Part shown: one piece after another, positions 11,942-25,200 of the stretch
Layout: every line of letters begins with the position of its first letter
Numbering within the stretch: position 1 is the first letter of the stretch
Assembly: GCA_033807695.1 (NCBI GenBank)
Contig: CM066300.1
Span: 1,364,001 to 1,428,000 of the forward strand
Source of the DNA: Daedaleopsis sinensis
Taxonomy: Eukaryota; Basidiomycota; Agaricomycetes; Polyporales; Polyporaceae
DNA: 64,000 nucleotides
Reading direction: 5' to 3'
Program-made: the position numbers and the translations under genes
Notes under the pieces: model-generated
Told to the model about the DNA's origin: nothing
Databases searched by the model: none
Seen by the model: the letters and a program-made list of their open reading frames with translations, nothing else

Positions 11942-14900
11942 TCAATCATCGTATTGTGTAAGCTGTCGGTCACAGTCAGCTACGTCCACGAACATGCCAA
12001 AGTAGACGGCACTCACATCAATAGTCAACGTTCTAGAGCTGTTGACGTCCTGGTCCCTGTAGATACCCACGAGAGAGTTGCTCCGTTCGTACAACGAGCC
12101 CTTCAAACTGATCACAATGAACTGGAACGTGTCCGACGAGTGCGACCGGATGTAGCTCGCGATCTTCGCAACATTCGTGTTGTCCAGCGCAGCGTCGACT
12201 TCGTCTAACACAAAGAATGGTGAAGGTTGATAGCTGGAAGCACTGTCAGCACGCTCTCCTACCAGCTTAGAAGAACAAACAGCTACCTGTGGATTGCAAA
12301 CAGCAGAGCGAGGGCAGCGATTGTCTTCTCACCGCCAGAAAGCTGTTCCATGTCGCGGAAGCGCTTCATGGGCGGCATAGCGTGATACTTGATACCAGCC
12401 GTGTACGGTTCCTAGAGGCAGGTTCGAAGTCTACCTCGGTAACGATGCGGAAGCATGACATACCTCGCTGTCTTCAAGCGTCAAGTAAGCCACACCGCCA
12501 GTAGGCGCCATCTTGCCCTTCGTAAGATCCTTGTACACTTGGTCGATGCGTTCCGAGATATGGTTGTACGCTTTGTTGAACAGCTCGCAACTGTTGCATA
12601 CGTGAGCCTAAGCCGAACCGTGATCGTAAAAGAGACCTGCCGTTTGCGCTTCAACTCGTTGTACTGCTCTCGGGCCGTCTTGGAGTCTTTGCGTGCCTTG
12701 TCGGCCTCCTTCTCGGTCTCCATCAGCTTCGCCTCCACGTCATCCAATCTAAACGTCGCGTGAAATGAGTCTCGATGTCGCATCACAGTTGCGCCCTACT
12801 TACCTGTCCATTGCCTTCAAGTTGGGAGCCATCCGCTCAATCTCAACATTCGCTTTTGTGATCGATTCGTCGAGCTCCTTCAGGGTCTCTCCAGACGCAT
12901 CCTGCCCATAACGTCAACCCCTACTCATTGAAAGAACATGTTCGAGCGTACCTCGCGCTCGTCTTCATCCAAGGCGTCGAAGCTGACTTCGATGCCGAAG
13001 TCAGGGACACGCTTGACACGCTGCGTGACTTCGTCATCTTCGTCTACATCCATAGCTACTTCATCGCGGAGGTTCTACGGGCATTGGTCAGTACCTGTCC
13101 TATGACTCTCGCACGATATGGCGCACTTCTTCCATAGGCACGTTCTTCAGGTTGCCCGCCACAAGTGGTAGCCTGATCTCGTCCAGTCGACACTTGCGGT
13201 ATATCGACGAACGTTCAAGCCCGAGCTTCTCGATCTCGTCATTCTGTCTGTCACTTCAGTACTTGTACCACTTCACTAAACCTTTCTAGACGTACGTGGA
13301 TGGCGATCTCTTTGATTGCCTGGTCAAGCACCTTCCCTGCTCGAGTCGTGGTTTTCTTAACCTCGTCTACCTTCTTCGTCCTCTCCTCAAGCTCCTGGTT
13401 CAGTACCTGAAGTTCCTCCTGTAGAGCCTTGATGGAGTCTTCGGACTCGGCGATCTCTTCCTGCGCTTCGGTACGCTCTTGCTCTAGCCGCTCAAGGTTC
13501 GTGCCCTCCGTCTTAATGATTTCGCGGAATGTCGCGATACGCTCGGCAGTCATCTTCATCTGCTCCTCAGCAAACTGTGAACTGTATGTGATATCCCGTT
13601 AGCTTTATGTATGACGGGGTGAGTCCACACGTACGCGTGAGTCAAACGGGCTATCTGAGTGTCAAACTGTAGCCGGGCTTCGCTCTCGGCTTGTGCTAGC
13701 TTCAGTTGGCGCTCCTCGTACTCGCGGATGTTCTCCACCCCGATCTCCTCGCAAAAGTCGCCAAAGATCTCGTCTTCTGCGGCATTGATGACCTCAGCGA
13801 GAGCGTCTACTCTTTTCTTGACAGTGTCATAAGCTGCTTGCGCCTGCAGAAACGGGTGAGCGACATTGTCGTGCCAGCATAGAAGCCGGATAATCATGCC
13901 TTGCGAAGCTCGGGCTGCAGTTGATTGATCTCTCTATTGATGTGCTTGAGCTCGTTCTTCACGCCATCGAGCCGCGCTTTGCATGCCCCCTATCCACATG
14001 ATTTGTTAGTACGATATTTGATGTCATATTAAACACTCTTACTTGATCATCGCGAGTGACTGTGAGCGCAGACTCTAGTCTTGTAATCTCGGCAAGAAGG
14101 ATCTCGCTCTCCTTCCCTCGGGGTTTGGACTTGTTCAGTTCCAAGAGCTGTGCCATGAGTTTGTCCCGACCACGCTGAAGTCCTTGCAGGTCCTTCTCTT
14201 CCCACTTCTTGCCAGTCTGCTGCGAGCTCTTGCCACCTGTGATCAGACCGCTCTTGTGGATGATAGTTCCGTCGAGTGAGACAGCTAAGAAGCAGTGTTA
14301 ATGTAGATCATCAAGAGCCCACGAACAACAACCCACCTTTGACCTCCTGACCCTTCTCATAACACACAAACCGCGCGACTTCTATCGTGTCGCATACAAG
14401 GGCGTTACCACACGCGTGGTGCATCGCCCGTTCGACTACAGGGTCATAGGTGATAACATCGACAGCCAACCGCGCACCCTTCGCAAACGCACGGAACTTG
14501 TCGTTCACAGCCTTGACCTGGATTGTGTCGAGAGGGATGAAAGTCGCCTGACCCGTGCGTTGGTTGCGCATATACTCTATGCAATCAATCGCGGTCTTCT
14601 CCTCGTCTACGACGATCGCGTCGATGTTTCGCCCAAGTACAACAGCGACCGCGGTCTCGTACTTGCGCTGCGTCGGCTTGCATAGGTCCACAACGCGACC
14701 ACGAACGCCGGGGAAGATCCGCTGCAAGTTGGACAGTGTCTCCTTCAACCGCGATTCACGCTGCGATTCTTGCTGGTCGACACCGGCTTGGGTGAGTTTC
14801 TCATAAATTTCGACCAGCTTTTCGTTGATCTCCTTTTCAAGAGTCCTAAGTGCAGTGTTAGAGTAAGTGCATGCATGAATTGTTCTCCCAAACCGTACTC

Positions 14901-16688
14901 AATGCGCGTGCGCTCTGACTGCTGATTGTCATATTCTTGCTTCGCGGCCTTCAGATCGTTTGACAGCTCAGAAACTTTGCTGTCCAACTGCGTAGAAACA
15001 TGTAAGACCCGTATACCTCACTAGTCAGGATATATCACGAACCTCTGTCTTCTTCTGGGAGTGCGTCCGCTCTTCCTCAGACAGCTTGTCGCGCTTCTGC
15101 GTCAACTGCTCCAGTTTGTCTTTCACTTGAGCCAATGCCCGTCCGTACGTTTTTTCCTCTCGCGTCAAAGTCTCGAGTGATTGTCGCTCATCTACCGCGA
15201 GCACACTGGCAGATGCCTTGCTAGTTGCCGCACAGATGTCGATATGAACACTCGTTGAGGATATGTGGGGAGCTACTCACAGCCGTCGGTATTCATCCAG
15301 AGATTCTTCGCTTAAAGAAAGATTGTGTTGAGCAGCCTTCCGCTGTGCCTCTAAGTGGCCATCAGTCGAGACGAAAGAGAGTTTCAGCTGATGTACCTTG
15401 CGCTGCGTTAGCAGCCTTTGTCACTGTCTCTAGATCAGCTTGCAGCGATCTGAGTTTCCTCTTCTGCTCGTCCTCAGTTTGGCGAAGCTTCTCCAACTCC
15501 TGTTCCGCCTTCTCCTTCTTCCTTTCAGCGTGTTTGATCTGTGCTTCTATGCGCACCAAGTCCGGCCGCTATGCTCTGATTTGAGACCCCTGGTCATGTC
15601 AAAGAGGAAGATATTCATCCAACAAACCTTAGTCTCCAGGGCCTTCTCAGCTTTCTTGATCTTCTTCTCCTTCTGCATGACATTTCCACGCGCGTGTGCT
15701 TGCGCCGCCCGTGCTTCGTCGAGAGCCTTCTCGTGCTTCCGCTGCTCTTGCCGCAATCCGGCCAGCGCTTTGTTCTGTTCCCGTATCGCACGAGCATGCT
15801 CCTCAAGAGACTGTTGGATATGGTACAACTTGAAGAGGATTCTGCGGAGAACAAGCTCGTCCTGCGACGTGAATGAGAAGGAATGTTTGAACGCAAACCA
15901 ATGACAGTAACGCACCCGCTCCTGACACAAGGCCTCGAAGCGCTCCGCTTCGCCCTTCTGCTCCTTGTACTGCTTGATCTCACCCGCTATACCGCGCCGT
16001 TTCGTGAAGTTGAACGTCGCATTCTCTGTCGCACGGTCTAGTGCATCCTTTGCCTTCTCATAATCGGGGGCAAGTTCGAGCGAACCTGAGATCTGGTCTA
16101 TGAGGCGAGAAAGCTCCTTGGGGGACTGCGAGGCAACGGCTTCGACGTCACCCTGGAAGACCAGGAAGTTCTTCGCCTTAACCAAGATGTTGTGTTGGAT
16201 AAGTGCGGCGTTGTATGCGGAGTAGGTGACCACTTTTCCATTGAGTTTATACTCGGACGCGCCGGTGGTCGAAATGCTACCACTTTGTTCGCATGACTGT
16301 CGCATCAAGTACGAAAGTCGACTCACGTTCGTTGGAATTTCCATTGCTTCTTCTGTGTGTCCTCGTACACAGCAAGGACCCAAGCCTTCTTCGCGGTGCC
16401 CTCTCCCTCCCCCTCGCCTTCCTCCTCATCGTCTTCTGGCGGCGCCTGCCCGCCATCCTCTCCGTCCGGGTTACGCGCGAGTCTTCTTCCGCGATACACT
16501 AGGTCTTTGAGCTGACTTGACCGTAGTTGGGCGGACTTGACGCCAAGGACGAAGGAGATGGCGTCCATGAGATTGGACTTGCCCGCGCCATTCGGACCAA
16601 TAACTGAAGTAAAGTTGCGAAAAGGGCCAATCACTTGGTGTCCACGATAGGACTTGAAGTCGCAGACCTCGATGCGAATGAGCGGCAT
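11942..16688 (-). CDS. SMC1: Cohesin subunit SMC1
   Basis: SMC1 is an ABC-type ATPase that pairs with SMC3 in the cohesin ring holding sister chromatids. From the start at 16688 the protein begins [16 protein letters not shown] with Walker A in [17 protein letters not shown]. The SMC1 string [20 protein letters not shown] follows near 16,130-16,180, then long coiled coil. The hinge is at about 14,340-14,750 ([35 protein letters not shown]), then more coiled coil. The ABC signature [18 protein letters not shown] lies at about 12,290-12,350 with Walker [16 protein letters not shown] just after. The end is TLTID joined by a last intron to LTQYDD and the stop at 11942. A long acidic run ([12 protein letters not shown]) interrupts the N-terminal head near 16,400. 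Confidence 0.94.
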
Positions 16689-16906
16689 CGCGAGGAGGAG
16701 GGTGCTGGTCTGGTGCTGGTCGTGGTTGTGGCTGAGGCAGACGCGACTCGACGCGTCCAACCGCGTCAAGCCTTCAGGCGCCCAGTTATTCCTAATCTGG
16801 ATAGCTTATTCAACGCCGAGTTAATCATGGACCGATTCGACTACTACGCAAGTAAGTATGCAAGTGTAGCCTCACATTGAACAGATATCAAACGGAGCTA
16901 CATATA

Positions 16907-18251
16907 TCACGAAGGTCGTTCCACATGCAGGGTTTCAATGATCTTCTCCAACTTGGGATTACCACCAAGCCTCCCAATCTCGGCCTTAATCTGCGCTTCA
17001 AGGTCCTCCATCACTATGAGTGTGTATTCAAAGGATTTAGTGTGATCGCGAAGGTACGAGATAGTGTGCTGTTTCAAGGTGGGTGTCGTCGGGCGCTTCT
17101 GCAGAACGTCTGCTCGATAGAGGCAGGTCAATACATGTACATGACGCAATGAGGTAGTACGCACTGAGGATCTGTCTGTTTGACGTATCTGCACGAACAC
17201 CATGAACAACCGGGAAGGAGAACTTCCCCTCGGTCAAGTCTTCCGCAAATCCTTTATTTGCCGTGTACTGCACAGTCCCCTGAATATTTCGAATGAGGAA
17301 AGTCGATTGTTCATTGACCAACCTGGGTGCTCTGCAAGTTCATGTAGTCGTCTCGGATCTGGAAGTAGACACCGAAAAGATTCACAAGAGGCACAAAGTC
17401 TCTATATCGCCCGATAGTCAACTATGATAAACGTGTAGACGAATTTAGTCCGAGAGCTTACACGTCAACGTTCCTTGTGGAACAAGCCATCATGAGTTTA
17501 ACTGCCACGCGGAACAAGCCACCGGTCTCTGGGAGAAAAGGTCAGAGCATCATATCCTAAAAGCTGATGTGTTCAAGTACTGACTGTTGTTGACCATAGA
17601 CACGTACTCCTCTTCGGTAGGGCACTGTAGTGAATCGCGCCATAGTAGCTCGAGCCCTTGTCCACGGTGTAATGACAACAGCTCGGCTGCAAGTTGAAGT
17701 AACGTTGCAGTAAGAAAATATAATATTGGGAATTACCAGTTTATACATACCTGTGACTATTCTGTCTACCTCGATGAGAGGAATGAGGTGGTTTGGTACG
17801 TTGAGTGGTATGTCTGCGTTCACAATAGCACTGGACCGGAGGGCAAGGAGCTCCTGATATGCCAGGAAATATACATAGTTGGAGGAGTTGATTGTTTGCG
17901 GTATACCGTATATCTTATGTGCCACTGTCAGAGAAGATTTCGTCAAGTTGTAGTTCGCCAACGTGTAGAATAATCATAGTCGAACCCGGGACACCTCTTC
18001 GCAACTGAGCGTCATCTTCTATGTCATCCACCCTGAGTTACAGTTATTTCGGAACCTTTGAAAGTGTAAAAGGCGACATACAGCAAGCTCGCAGTGTGAA
18101 GCATGCTGACGACCTTCGAGATGACCTTGAGCTTCTCAATCGGGACGCTCAACCATACGTTGAACGCTTCTATCATCTGCCCTCGAATCTCTTTCCCGGG
18201 CACGGAGTAGATATGTGTGAATGGCTCCAGCAGTGCCTGGTAGATGATCAT
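16907..18251 (-). CDS. BTS1: Geranylgeranyl diphosphate synthase
   Basis: GGPP synthase adds IPP to FPP to make the C20 unit for protein geranylgeranylation and diterpenes. The chosen start at 18251 gives [22 protein letters not shown]. The first Asp-rich motif is formed across an intron as [20 protein letters not shown]; it lacks the FPP-type aromatic pair and matches fungal GGPP synthases. The second motif reads [16 protein letters not shown] at about 17,330-17,390, followed by [19 protein letters not shown]. The stop is at 16907. At least six short introns occur, one with donor GTTCGA at about 17,997. Family length is about 310 residues. It is divergent from GCN1, with a fold-back element between. 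Confidence 0.88.
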
Positions 18252-19242
18252 GTGTCACTCCATACAGCCAGAGTGCCCAAAAATTCGCAGCAGCTCACAG
18301 ATTCATTTGCATCGGACCAAGTCTCGGATTGGGCTAAGATCCCATGAATGTCGAGGGTCCTTGACATGGTAGAGTATCTTCTGGGGGATCCTGAACAAGA
18401 TAGGAGACTAGCTGAGTAGTCACCAATCTCTACCTGTACGTACCTGAGTAAGTCGAGAGTCCCCTTGGATGGATCTCAATCAGAGGTGGTGGTTACAGCA
18501 CGGCAGGCAAACGCGAAATTTTGTCGGTGGAAAAGTCACAAAAAAGTCGCAGCCAGTAGTTACGCATTTAGCGGATATTCTTCCGCATTTGGGCTTGAGA
18601 AAGGATAGTGACTTTTCTTCCAGAAACCACCAGGCGCTTTCGTTGCCTTTTCGTCAAGAGAATAGTTTACCTCTTCGCTGGGCTTTTCACGCCTTTTCTG
18701 CGCTCCAAAAAGGTAACATCTTGTGACGAACAAACAGAAAACCTTTGCCTTGATTTTCTTGCCTACAAAATTGGCTAAATGCACTCACAACAGTTTAACC
18801 ATTTCACCTCTTTTCATTCATAGAATAGTCTTTAACTACCCTGTGTGCTGAGGCTCTTTTACAAGTGTGGAAAACAGAACCGTTTCGTCTAGTGAAAAGT
18901 CGTTTAAGTCCTGCATAAAATGTTATCCTTTCTCAAGCCCAAATGCGCAAGAATATCCGCTAAATGCGTAACTACTGGCTGCGACTTTTTTGTGACTTTT
19001 CCACCGACAAAAATTCGCGTTTGCCTGCCGTGCAGTGCAGGAGGCAGCGCCTGCGCCCGTCGTTTGGCGGGCGGTTCGGTCCGGACTGTCCGGAGCGCTG
19101 GGTTCCAGTCCCATCGGTGCCGAGTGGATGTGACTGATTCGTATTGGGATTTTCAAGTCTGAGTTTGCCAGTGAGTCTTGCGCTGATCCCTCTCCTGCAT
19201 CCATCTCCTGGTCTTGCCTTCGCGCTTTCATACTCCATCACT
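18252..19242. other. Divergent GGPP synthase / GCN1 intergenic region
   Basis: Almost 1 kb between two divergent start codons, of which 536 bases are a fold-back element (18498-19033). What remains for each promoter is about 245 bases on the GGPP synthase side and 209 on the GCN1 side. No gene is seen. Confidence 0.6.
18498..19033. mobile_element. Fold-back/MITE-like element with 110-bp inverted repeats
   Basis: The left arm (18498-18607) and right arm (18924-19033) are inverted copies with about two mismatches in 110 bases. Both start GCACGGCAGGCAAACGCGAA when read inwards. The core of roughly 316 bases is AT-richer than the flanks and holds no convincing protein. This layout fits a non-autonomous DNA transposon. 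I found no clean target-site duplication: left flank GTGGTTACA, right flank AGTGCAGG. Near-identical arms suggest a fairly recent insertion or arm homogenisation. Confidence 0.75.
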
Positions 19243-22200
19243 ATGGGGAGGTCTGAGATAGAGTCATGGATCGCATCTACCTCTACCTCGACAGACGAAG
19301 ACGAAAAGTCGACGACCACTAGTTGGCGGAGAGACAACATCTTCAAGGACTGGCCAAGCGCGATGCAAAGTGCGCAGAGCAGACTGTTCACCAGCAGCAC
19401 AAAAGCTCGCATACAGTTCCTTCAAGAGGAGCTGCTGGTTCTTGCAAAATATGGCGGTACGTCGCCCCACCTATCTATCGCGTATAGACCACGTCTCATG
19501 GAGATCGGCCCGTAGATCTCAACCTATCACAAATCATGGACATCTTCAAACTTCTCACTTTGACATATCCTCGCTACGTTGATGCACAATCCCGGGAGGC
19601 GGTTGAGGCAGTAGGAGTGGCGTTGGTCCGGAGAGATGAGCAACGAGGGACACCACACGGAGAACCCGATGAAACCAAGTTTGGTGTTGCAGAACAAGTG
19701 CTTGGATGGATGTCACAAGAGGTTGGACGCATACAGAAAAAGTCTAGGTAAGTCTGAGCAACCCCAATCTTTGAGAATCATAATGGAAGACATTGCTTGT
19801 AGCTCCCACGCGGCAGCGGACATGTTTGTCTTGCTCAGCTGGTGCTGTGGCCTGTATGTTACCTGTCTGGATTGCAGCCCCGACTTCACCACTTCTCGAT
19901 CTTGGGCAGCCTTGGTTGGGGTGATGGCTTCCCTCATGAACATGCTGCTGGACCCATCTACTAACGCAAAGAAGTCTCTGCAAAAGAGTGCACTTGTCCG
20001 CTCAAGGCGCGCACTCCGACATGTGAGTTTTGTAGTCTTCTACTTGATGATTCCATCTTATTGCAAACGCGAAGAGTCCCGAAACCCTCTCTATGGTCAT
20101 GAAGACATTGCTACGTCTTGCTGCCACCCTCTCGTCTCCGCTAGTTGCCGTCCCACTTCTAGGGATATCCGTTGATGTCACTTTACGGTTGAAAAACGTC
20201 AAAGATGACCAACTCAAACAAATTAGCTCGGAAATCAAGGTATGAGGCACTGCTGTTCGTCAAAGTAACGCATTCTCATGTTTCCTAGAGTGACATCCTC
20301 AAGTTGTATTCGGGCAGTGTGCTGATGTCCAAAACACCAGTACCTCCCCATGTATCTGTACGCGTTAGTCGTTCATTCATGCACATGGACACTTATATCC
20401 CCTCAGACAGCGCTATATGGTTTCATTCACTCATCGGTGACGCCTGAAAACTTCACAGAAATCGTGCTGCCCTCCATGGAGAAAGCGTTACTTCGCTCAC
20501 CCGAGATCTCACTTGATGGTACGTGAATTGTCCAGTGGTCAATACGATGGCATCTCTCACAACCATGTCCAGTCATCGCCGCGTTTCTTCCTGCATACTC
20601 TCACCCAGTAGAAGGTGACGCTTTCCGTAGACTACTCACGCCCGCACTCAACAGCTCCAAGTCCTCGAATCACCTCGTCCGGTCGAGCTCCATAGCGTTG
20701 TTCAAAATACTCATCCGCCTAACTTCGTCTGCTGCCGACTTGGATCACTCAGCCAACCAGCTCCTCAGTCTTCCCAAGGCTGGAAAGAGTGCTGGACCCG
20801 ACCACCGCACTGCTCTGTACACTATGCTCGGTGCCGTCCCGCCCTCCGACTCGGGGTCTCTGGCAATCGTGCAGACTGCGTTGCCATTATTGGCGAAGGA
20901 GACTCACGAAGCATCTATCACGGTCTTGGCTGCTTCTCTGATCCCTCATCTAGTGAGCTGTCTTCGTGCAGAGACACCCTTTTCGTCCGACTCTGCCAGC
21001 ACCGCCGCCAAAGAAATGACGGGTACTAAGCCTGCTGTTCGACGAGCGTTCTGTTCGCTTGTCGGGAGTTCTCTCTGGGAATTGAGCACCTTGGAAACCG
21101 ACGCCTCAGTCACATTTGCGAAGGCCGTTCTGCCTTCGTTCGAGGCGAACTTGAAGACAGTAGTCGCCAACCCCCTCGGCGCCGTAGCAGGACCTCTCGA
21201 GGGTTATGTTGCCGTAGCGGTAATGCTTGGTCCGCTTTCTCGTTCCGGACAATTTGGTAGCTCTTCATTTATCGTTATTTACGGCGCATCCCTTATATAA
21301 TCCCTCATCGCAGACGATGTCATCTCCAACAATGCCGCTCTCCAATCGATATACTCCGCGAATCCAAAGCCCTCTTTCTTGCTCATGGATAAGGTTTATC
21401 AAAAATTGTCAAGTGAAGACGAAGAAACATGGCTTCTCCGTGCTGCTGAAGCTGTTCTCTTGTCTTCAAAAGGCCAGACATCGGTTCAAGAGCACGCACG
21501 GTCTGTTCATTCTCATTGACCTTCACTAAGATAACGCCTACTCATCTTACGGATTCTAGCACGTTGCTTGGAGCGGTCTTCATTCATCTCGCCGTGGAGA
21601 GCTCCTCGGCACACACCCGTCGATCGACACTCGGCACGCTAGAACGTCTGGCTGCTACGGCTCCCGAACATCTCAACCTCGCCAATATTGCTGCGGTTTC
21701 TTCGTACCTGTCACGCGAAAATTCCTTGGCGAAGACAGCAGCGACTGGCGACGAATCAGACTGGATTGTGAACAAGGAAACACGCCTACCAGCATTCATC
21801 CTGACATGTGCGGCATTCGCAGACGATTGTCCGCTGGATGTCAAGGAACGGCTCCTGTGGGACTGGGTAATCGTAGCTCATCATCCAGGACCTTGTGAGT
21901 GCTGACTGCGATGTGGTTCCCTTCTACCTTAACCCTGATACGCGACGCGCCGTAGCTGGGAATGCGCGCCAGGTATGGATTGAATTGTGCCAGAAGGCAA
22001 AGGTCGATCCACACGAGCTCGTCACCGCGCACGTGGATGCTATCTTGGGCAAGGTCTTCAGCTCTATAGACATCGACGCACGCGTACGTTCAAGTCCTAG
22101 TCTCTCTTTTTTTGCATTAACTCATGCTGTTTGTTATGGTACAGCCCCCACCAGGTTTCGCGGAAGCGGCGTTCCGCGCACTGACTACGCTGGTGTTTGT

Positions 22201-25200
22201 CGCCCCCGATGCCGTACTTCCACGGGTTGTCGACAGGATTCGTTCACACTTGAAGGCCGATGATGTACACTCGCTCTCCGAGGAGGATCTCGGGATCTGG
22301 GCGACTCCAGAAGGCCAAACATTCGTAGACGGTATACGCGTATTCTTTCGCCATGTTGGCATACGCTGAACGCATCTCGGTTAAAGTGCTGTCGACGAAG
22401 AAGGAAGAGGCCCCGCAAAAGAAGGGCAAGGGCTACAAGGATGCGCAGTGGGAAGCTGAAGTCAGGAAATCCCTTGCGAACAAGAAGAATGCCTCCGGAG
22501 CCGGGACGCTATCGAAGCAAGATCAAGCCCTTGTCCGAGCACAACTCGAGAAGGAAGCCACAGTGCGCCAGCGCGTTGCGGATATCAAGGCGAGGCTAGA
22601 GCAGGGAATGCACCTCGTCAGATGTTTAGTCAATTCGCGCGTCGAGCAACTGAAAAGCTGCATCTCGGAACTGGCCGCGTTGATTAGGGAGGGCGCATTT
22701 GGCAATTCGGTGACCCTAGTAGGTGAAACGTCATTTATAACCTACCTGGTGAGTTCCTCTGTGGTCATGTTACCGCGTCGGTGGTGCTCATATGTTGACA
22801 GATGCTGTCCGAGTGCTGTTCCGACCGACTTGATATCTACCGGAAATGGGTAGGTGTGGCTACACTTCGAAGTTGCGAGATGAATGGCATTCCGGAAGAT
22901 TTCACTATCGAGCCTCTCAACTGTGTGTCATGCTTCGTCGCCTTGTTTTTGACACGCCCAACTAAACTTGGCATCATAGCTCTCGTTATTCGAGTTCTGT
23001 ACCGTCTGCGGACACTCTCTGAGCAGACCCCATTCGATGCAGCAACCTATGGGTATGCTTCGCCACTTCTCAGCCAAGTCCTAATCAAGGGTGGAATTGC
23101 GATTGGTGAAGAAGATGATCCCCTTGAGCAAATCGCGCTTTCTCTAGATATCATCAAGTTCCATTGCGGAGAGTGTAGGTGCACATATTCTCTTCGACAT
23201 TTACCGTTGATCTTACTGTTTGTCGTTAGTCTCCGACCCCGCTTTCCCTCGTACGAACACTGTCAAAGATCTCATTCACACGATCCGGTCCCAACCGAAA
23301 CTCGCGAAGGACGCATCATCGACTCTTATCGATATCGGCCAGGCAATGCAAGGCAATGCGACAAGGGAAGAGACCTCGGAGCTCCTGCGAGGTACCTTAT
23401 TCCAGGAGGTGTATGTCAGGACGTCGTGTCTTCAAGCCCTTCAGGTACGCAACTCCTATCACCTACTATTCACATTTACCCACTTGTTCGCATCAGCCCT
23501 TTGATCTCACCGATTACGACTGGTCTCCCGAGCTGTGGATTGCGTGTCATGACGAGGATGAGCAAAACGCACGTCTGGCTAATCACCTTTGGGAAGACAA
23601 CGGCCTTGACGTCGCCGAGACATTCTTGCGTGATCTTCTACCCTACTTCGGTATGTGGTGTCTCTCCATGTGATAGTTTCGTGACTATTAAGCCATGACG
23701 TATCACTCTAGACCACGACAATGCCTACGTCAGATCGTCCGCTGCAATTGCGCTCTCTGTTGCAGTCATCGAATATTGGCCGACCTCCATAAGCAGAGTT
23801 CTTTCTACACTGGAGGATGTGTACCGCGAAAAGGTATGATACCACTAAGCTGACCAACCTCGTCCGTACTTATAAGTGCAATAGGCCAAGGTGCTCGCAC
23901 CCGAGTTCGACCAATATGTAAGTCAAGGATGCGTTTCCAGATGACTCCCCAATTGAACGCACAATAGGGCATGCTGATCGCTTCTAGTGTGGGTCGCACA
24001 GACCCTTGGCCTGCCAGAGTGGCATTATCGCGAACGCTGGAGCTGCTTTCACCTGCATTCACACCAGAGGACGTTGAACCATTCTTCAAGTTTCTCATAC
24101 AGGATCAGGCGCTCGGCGACCGTCATCCAGACGTTCGCCGAGGCATGCTGCAATGCGGAACCGCCGTCACTGACCTCCATGGTTCCACGCGTCTCCCTGA
24201 ACTCATTGCAATGTTTGAAGCTGAGCTCGCCAGTACTGGCGCCGCTGCAGAGACGTCTGATCAGATCAAGGAAGCTGTCGTCATTCTCATTGGTCGTCTT
24301 GCGCGGCATCTAGACTCCTCTGATGCACGCCTTCCCTCCATTGTCGAACGCTTGGTAGGAGCTTTGAAGACGCCCGCCGAGCAGGTACAGATGGCGGTGT
24401 CGGAGTGCTTGTCACCTCTCGTGAAGATCATGAAGTCGCCCCCATCGGAACTCATAGACCGTCTATTTGACGAGTTGTGCCATTCGTCATCCTACGCTGC
24501 AAGGCGTGGTGCAGCGTACGGTCTTGCTGGGGTGGTGAAGGGTCTCGGTATCTCAGCGATCAAGCAGTACACCATTATCGAGCGACTTCGTGCAGCGACA
24601 GATGACAAGAAACGCTTCGAACCTCGTCAAGGAGCCATGTTTGCTTTCGAGACCTTCACGAGCACGTTGGGCCGTCTGTTCGAGCCCTACGTTATCCACA
24701 TCCTCCCTTTGCTGCTCAATTCGTTCGGCGACGGAACTTCCGACGTCCGCGAGGCCACTCAAGATACAGCTCGTGTCATCATGGCTAACATGTCTGGTTA
24801 TGGTCTAAAGACCGTGCTCCCATCGTTGCTTGAAGGTCTAGACGAGAAGCAATGGAGAACGAAGAAGGGTTCGATCGAATTGCTCGGCATGATGGCATAC
24901 TGTGCTCCCAAGCAGCTCTCTCAGTCTCTGCCGATCGTAATTCCCCGACTCACTGGAGTGTTGACTGATTCGCATGCCCAAGTCCGTGCCGCTGCAAACA
25001 AGTCTCTGAAGCAGTTCGGTGAAGTCATCAGCAACCCGGAAATCCAGTCGTTGGTACCAGTGTTCTTGAAGGCAATGGTCGACCCTGCGAAGACGCCGAA
25101 TGCCCTTACCGCGCTGATCAAGACATCGTTCATGCATTACATCGATCACTCCTCTCTTGCCTTGGTGAGTCACTTCGTTGCGCCCTTGTATCGTTCTTAC

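Noticed and set aside
7748..18251. Terpenoid biosynthetic gene cluster
   Set aside because: Only primary prenyl synthases are present, with chaperonin and cohesin genes between them; no terpene synthase, P450 or transporter.
19070..19130. T-arm-like sequence (GGGTTCCAGTCCCATCGGTGCCG) suggesting a tRNA 3' half
   Set aside because: No matching acceptor 5' strand, D-arm or anticodon stem upstream; the local CCGGACTGTCCGG is just a small hairpin.
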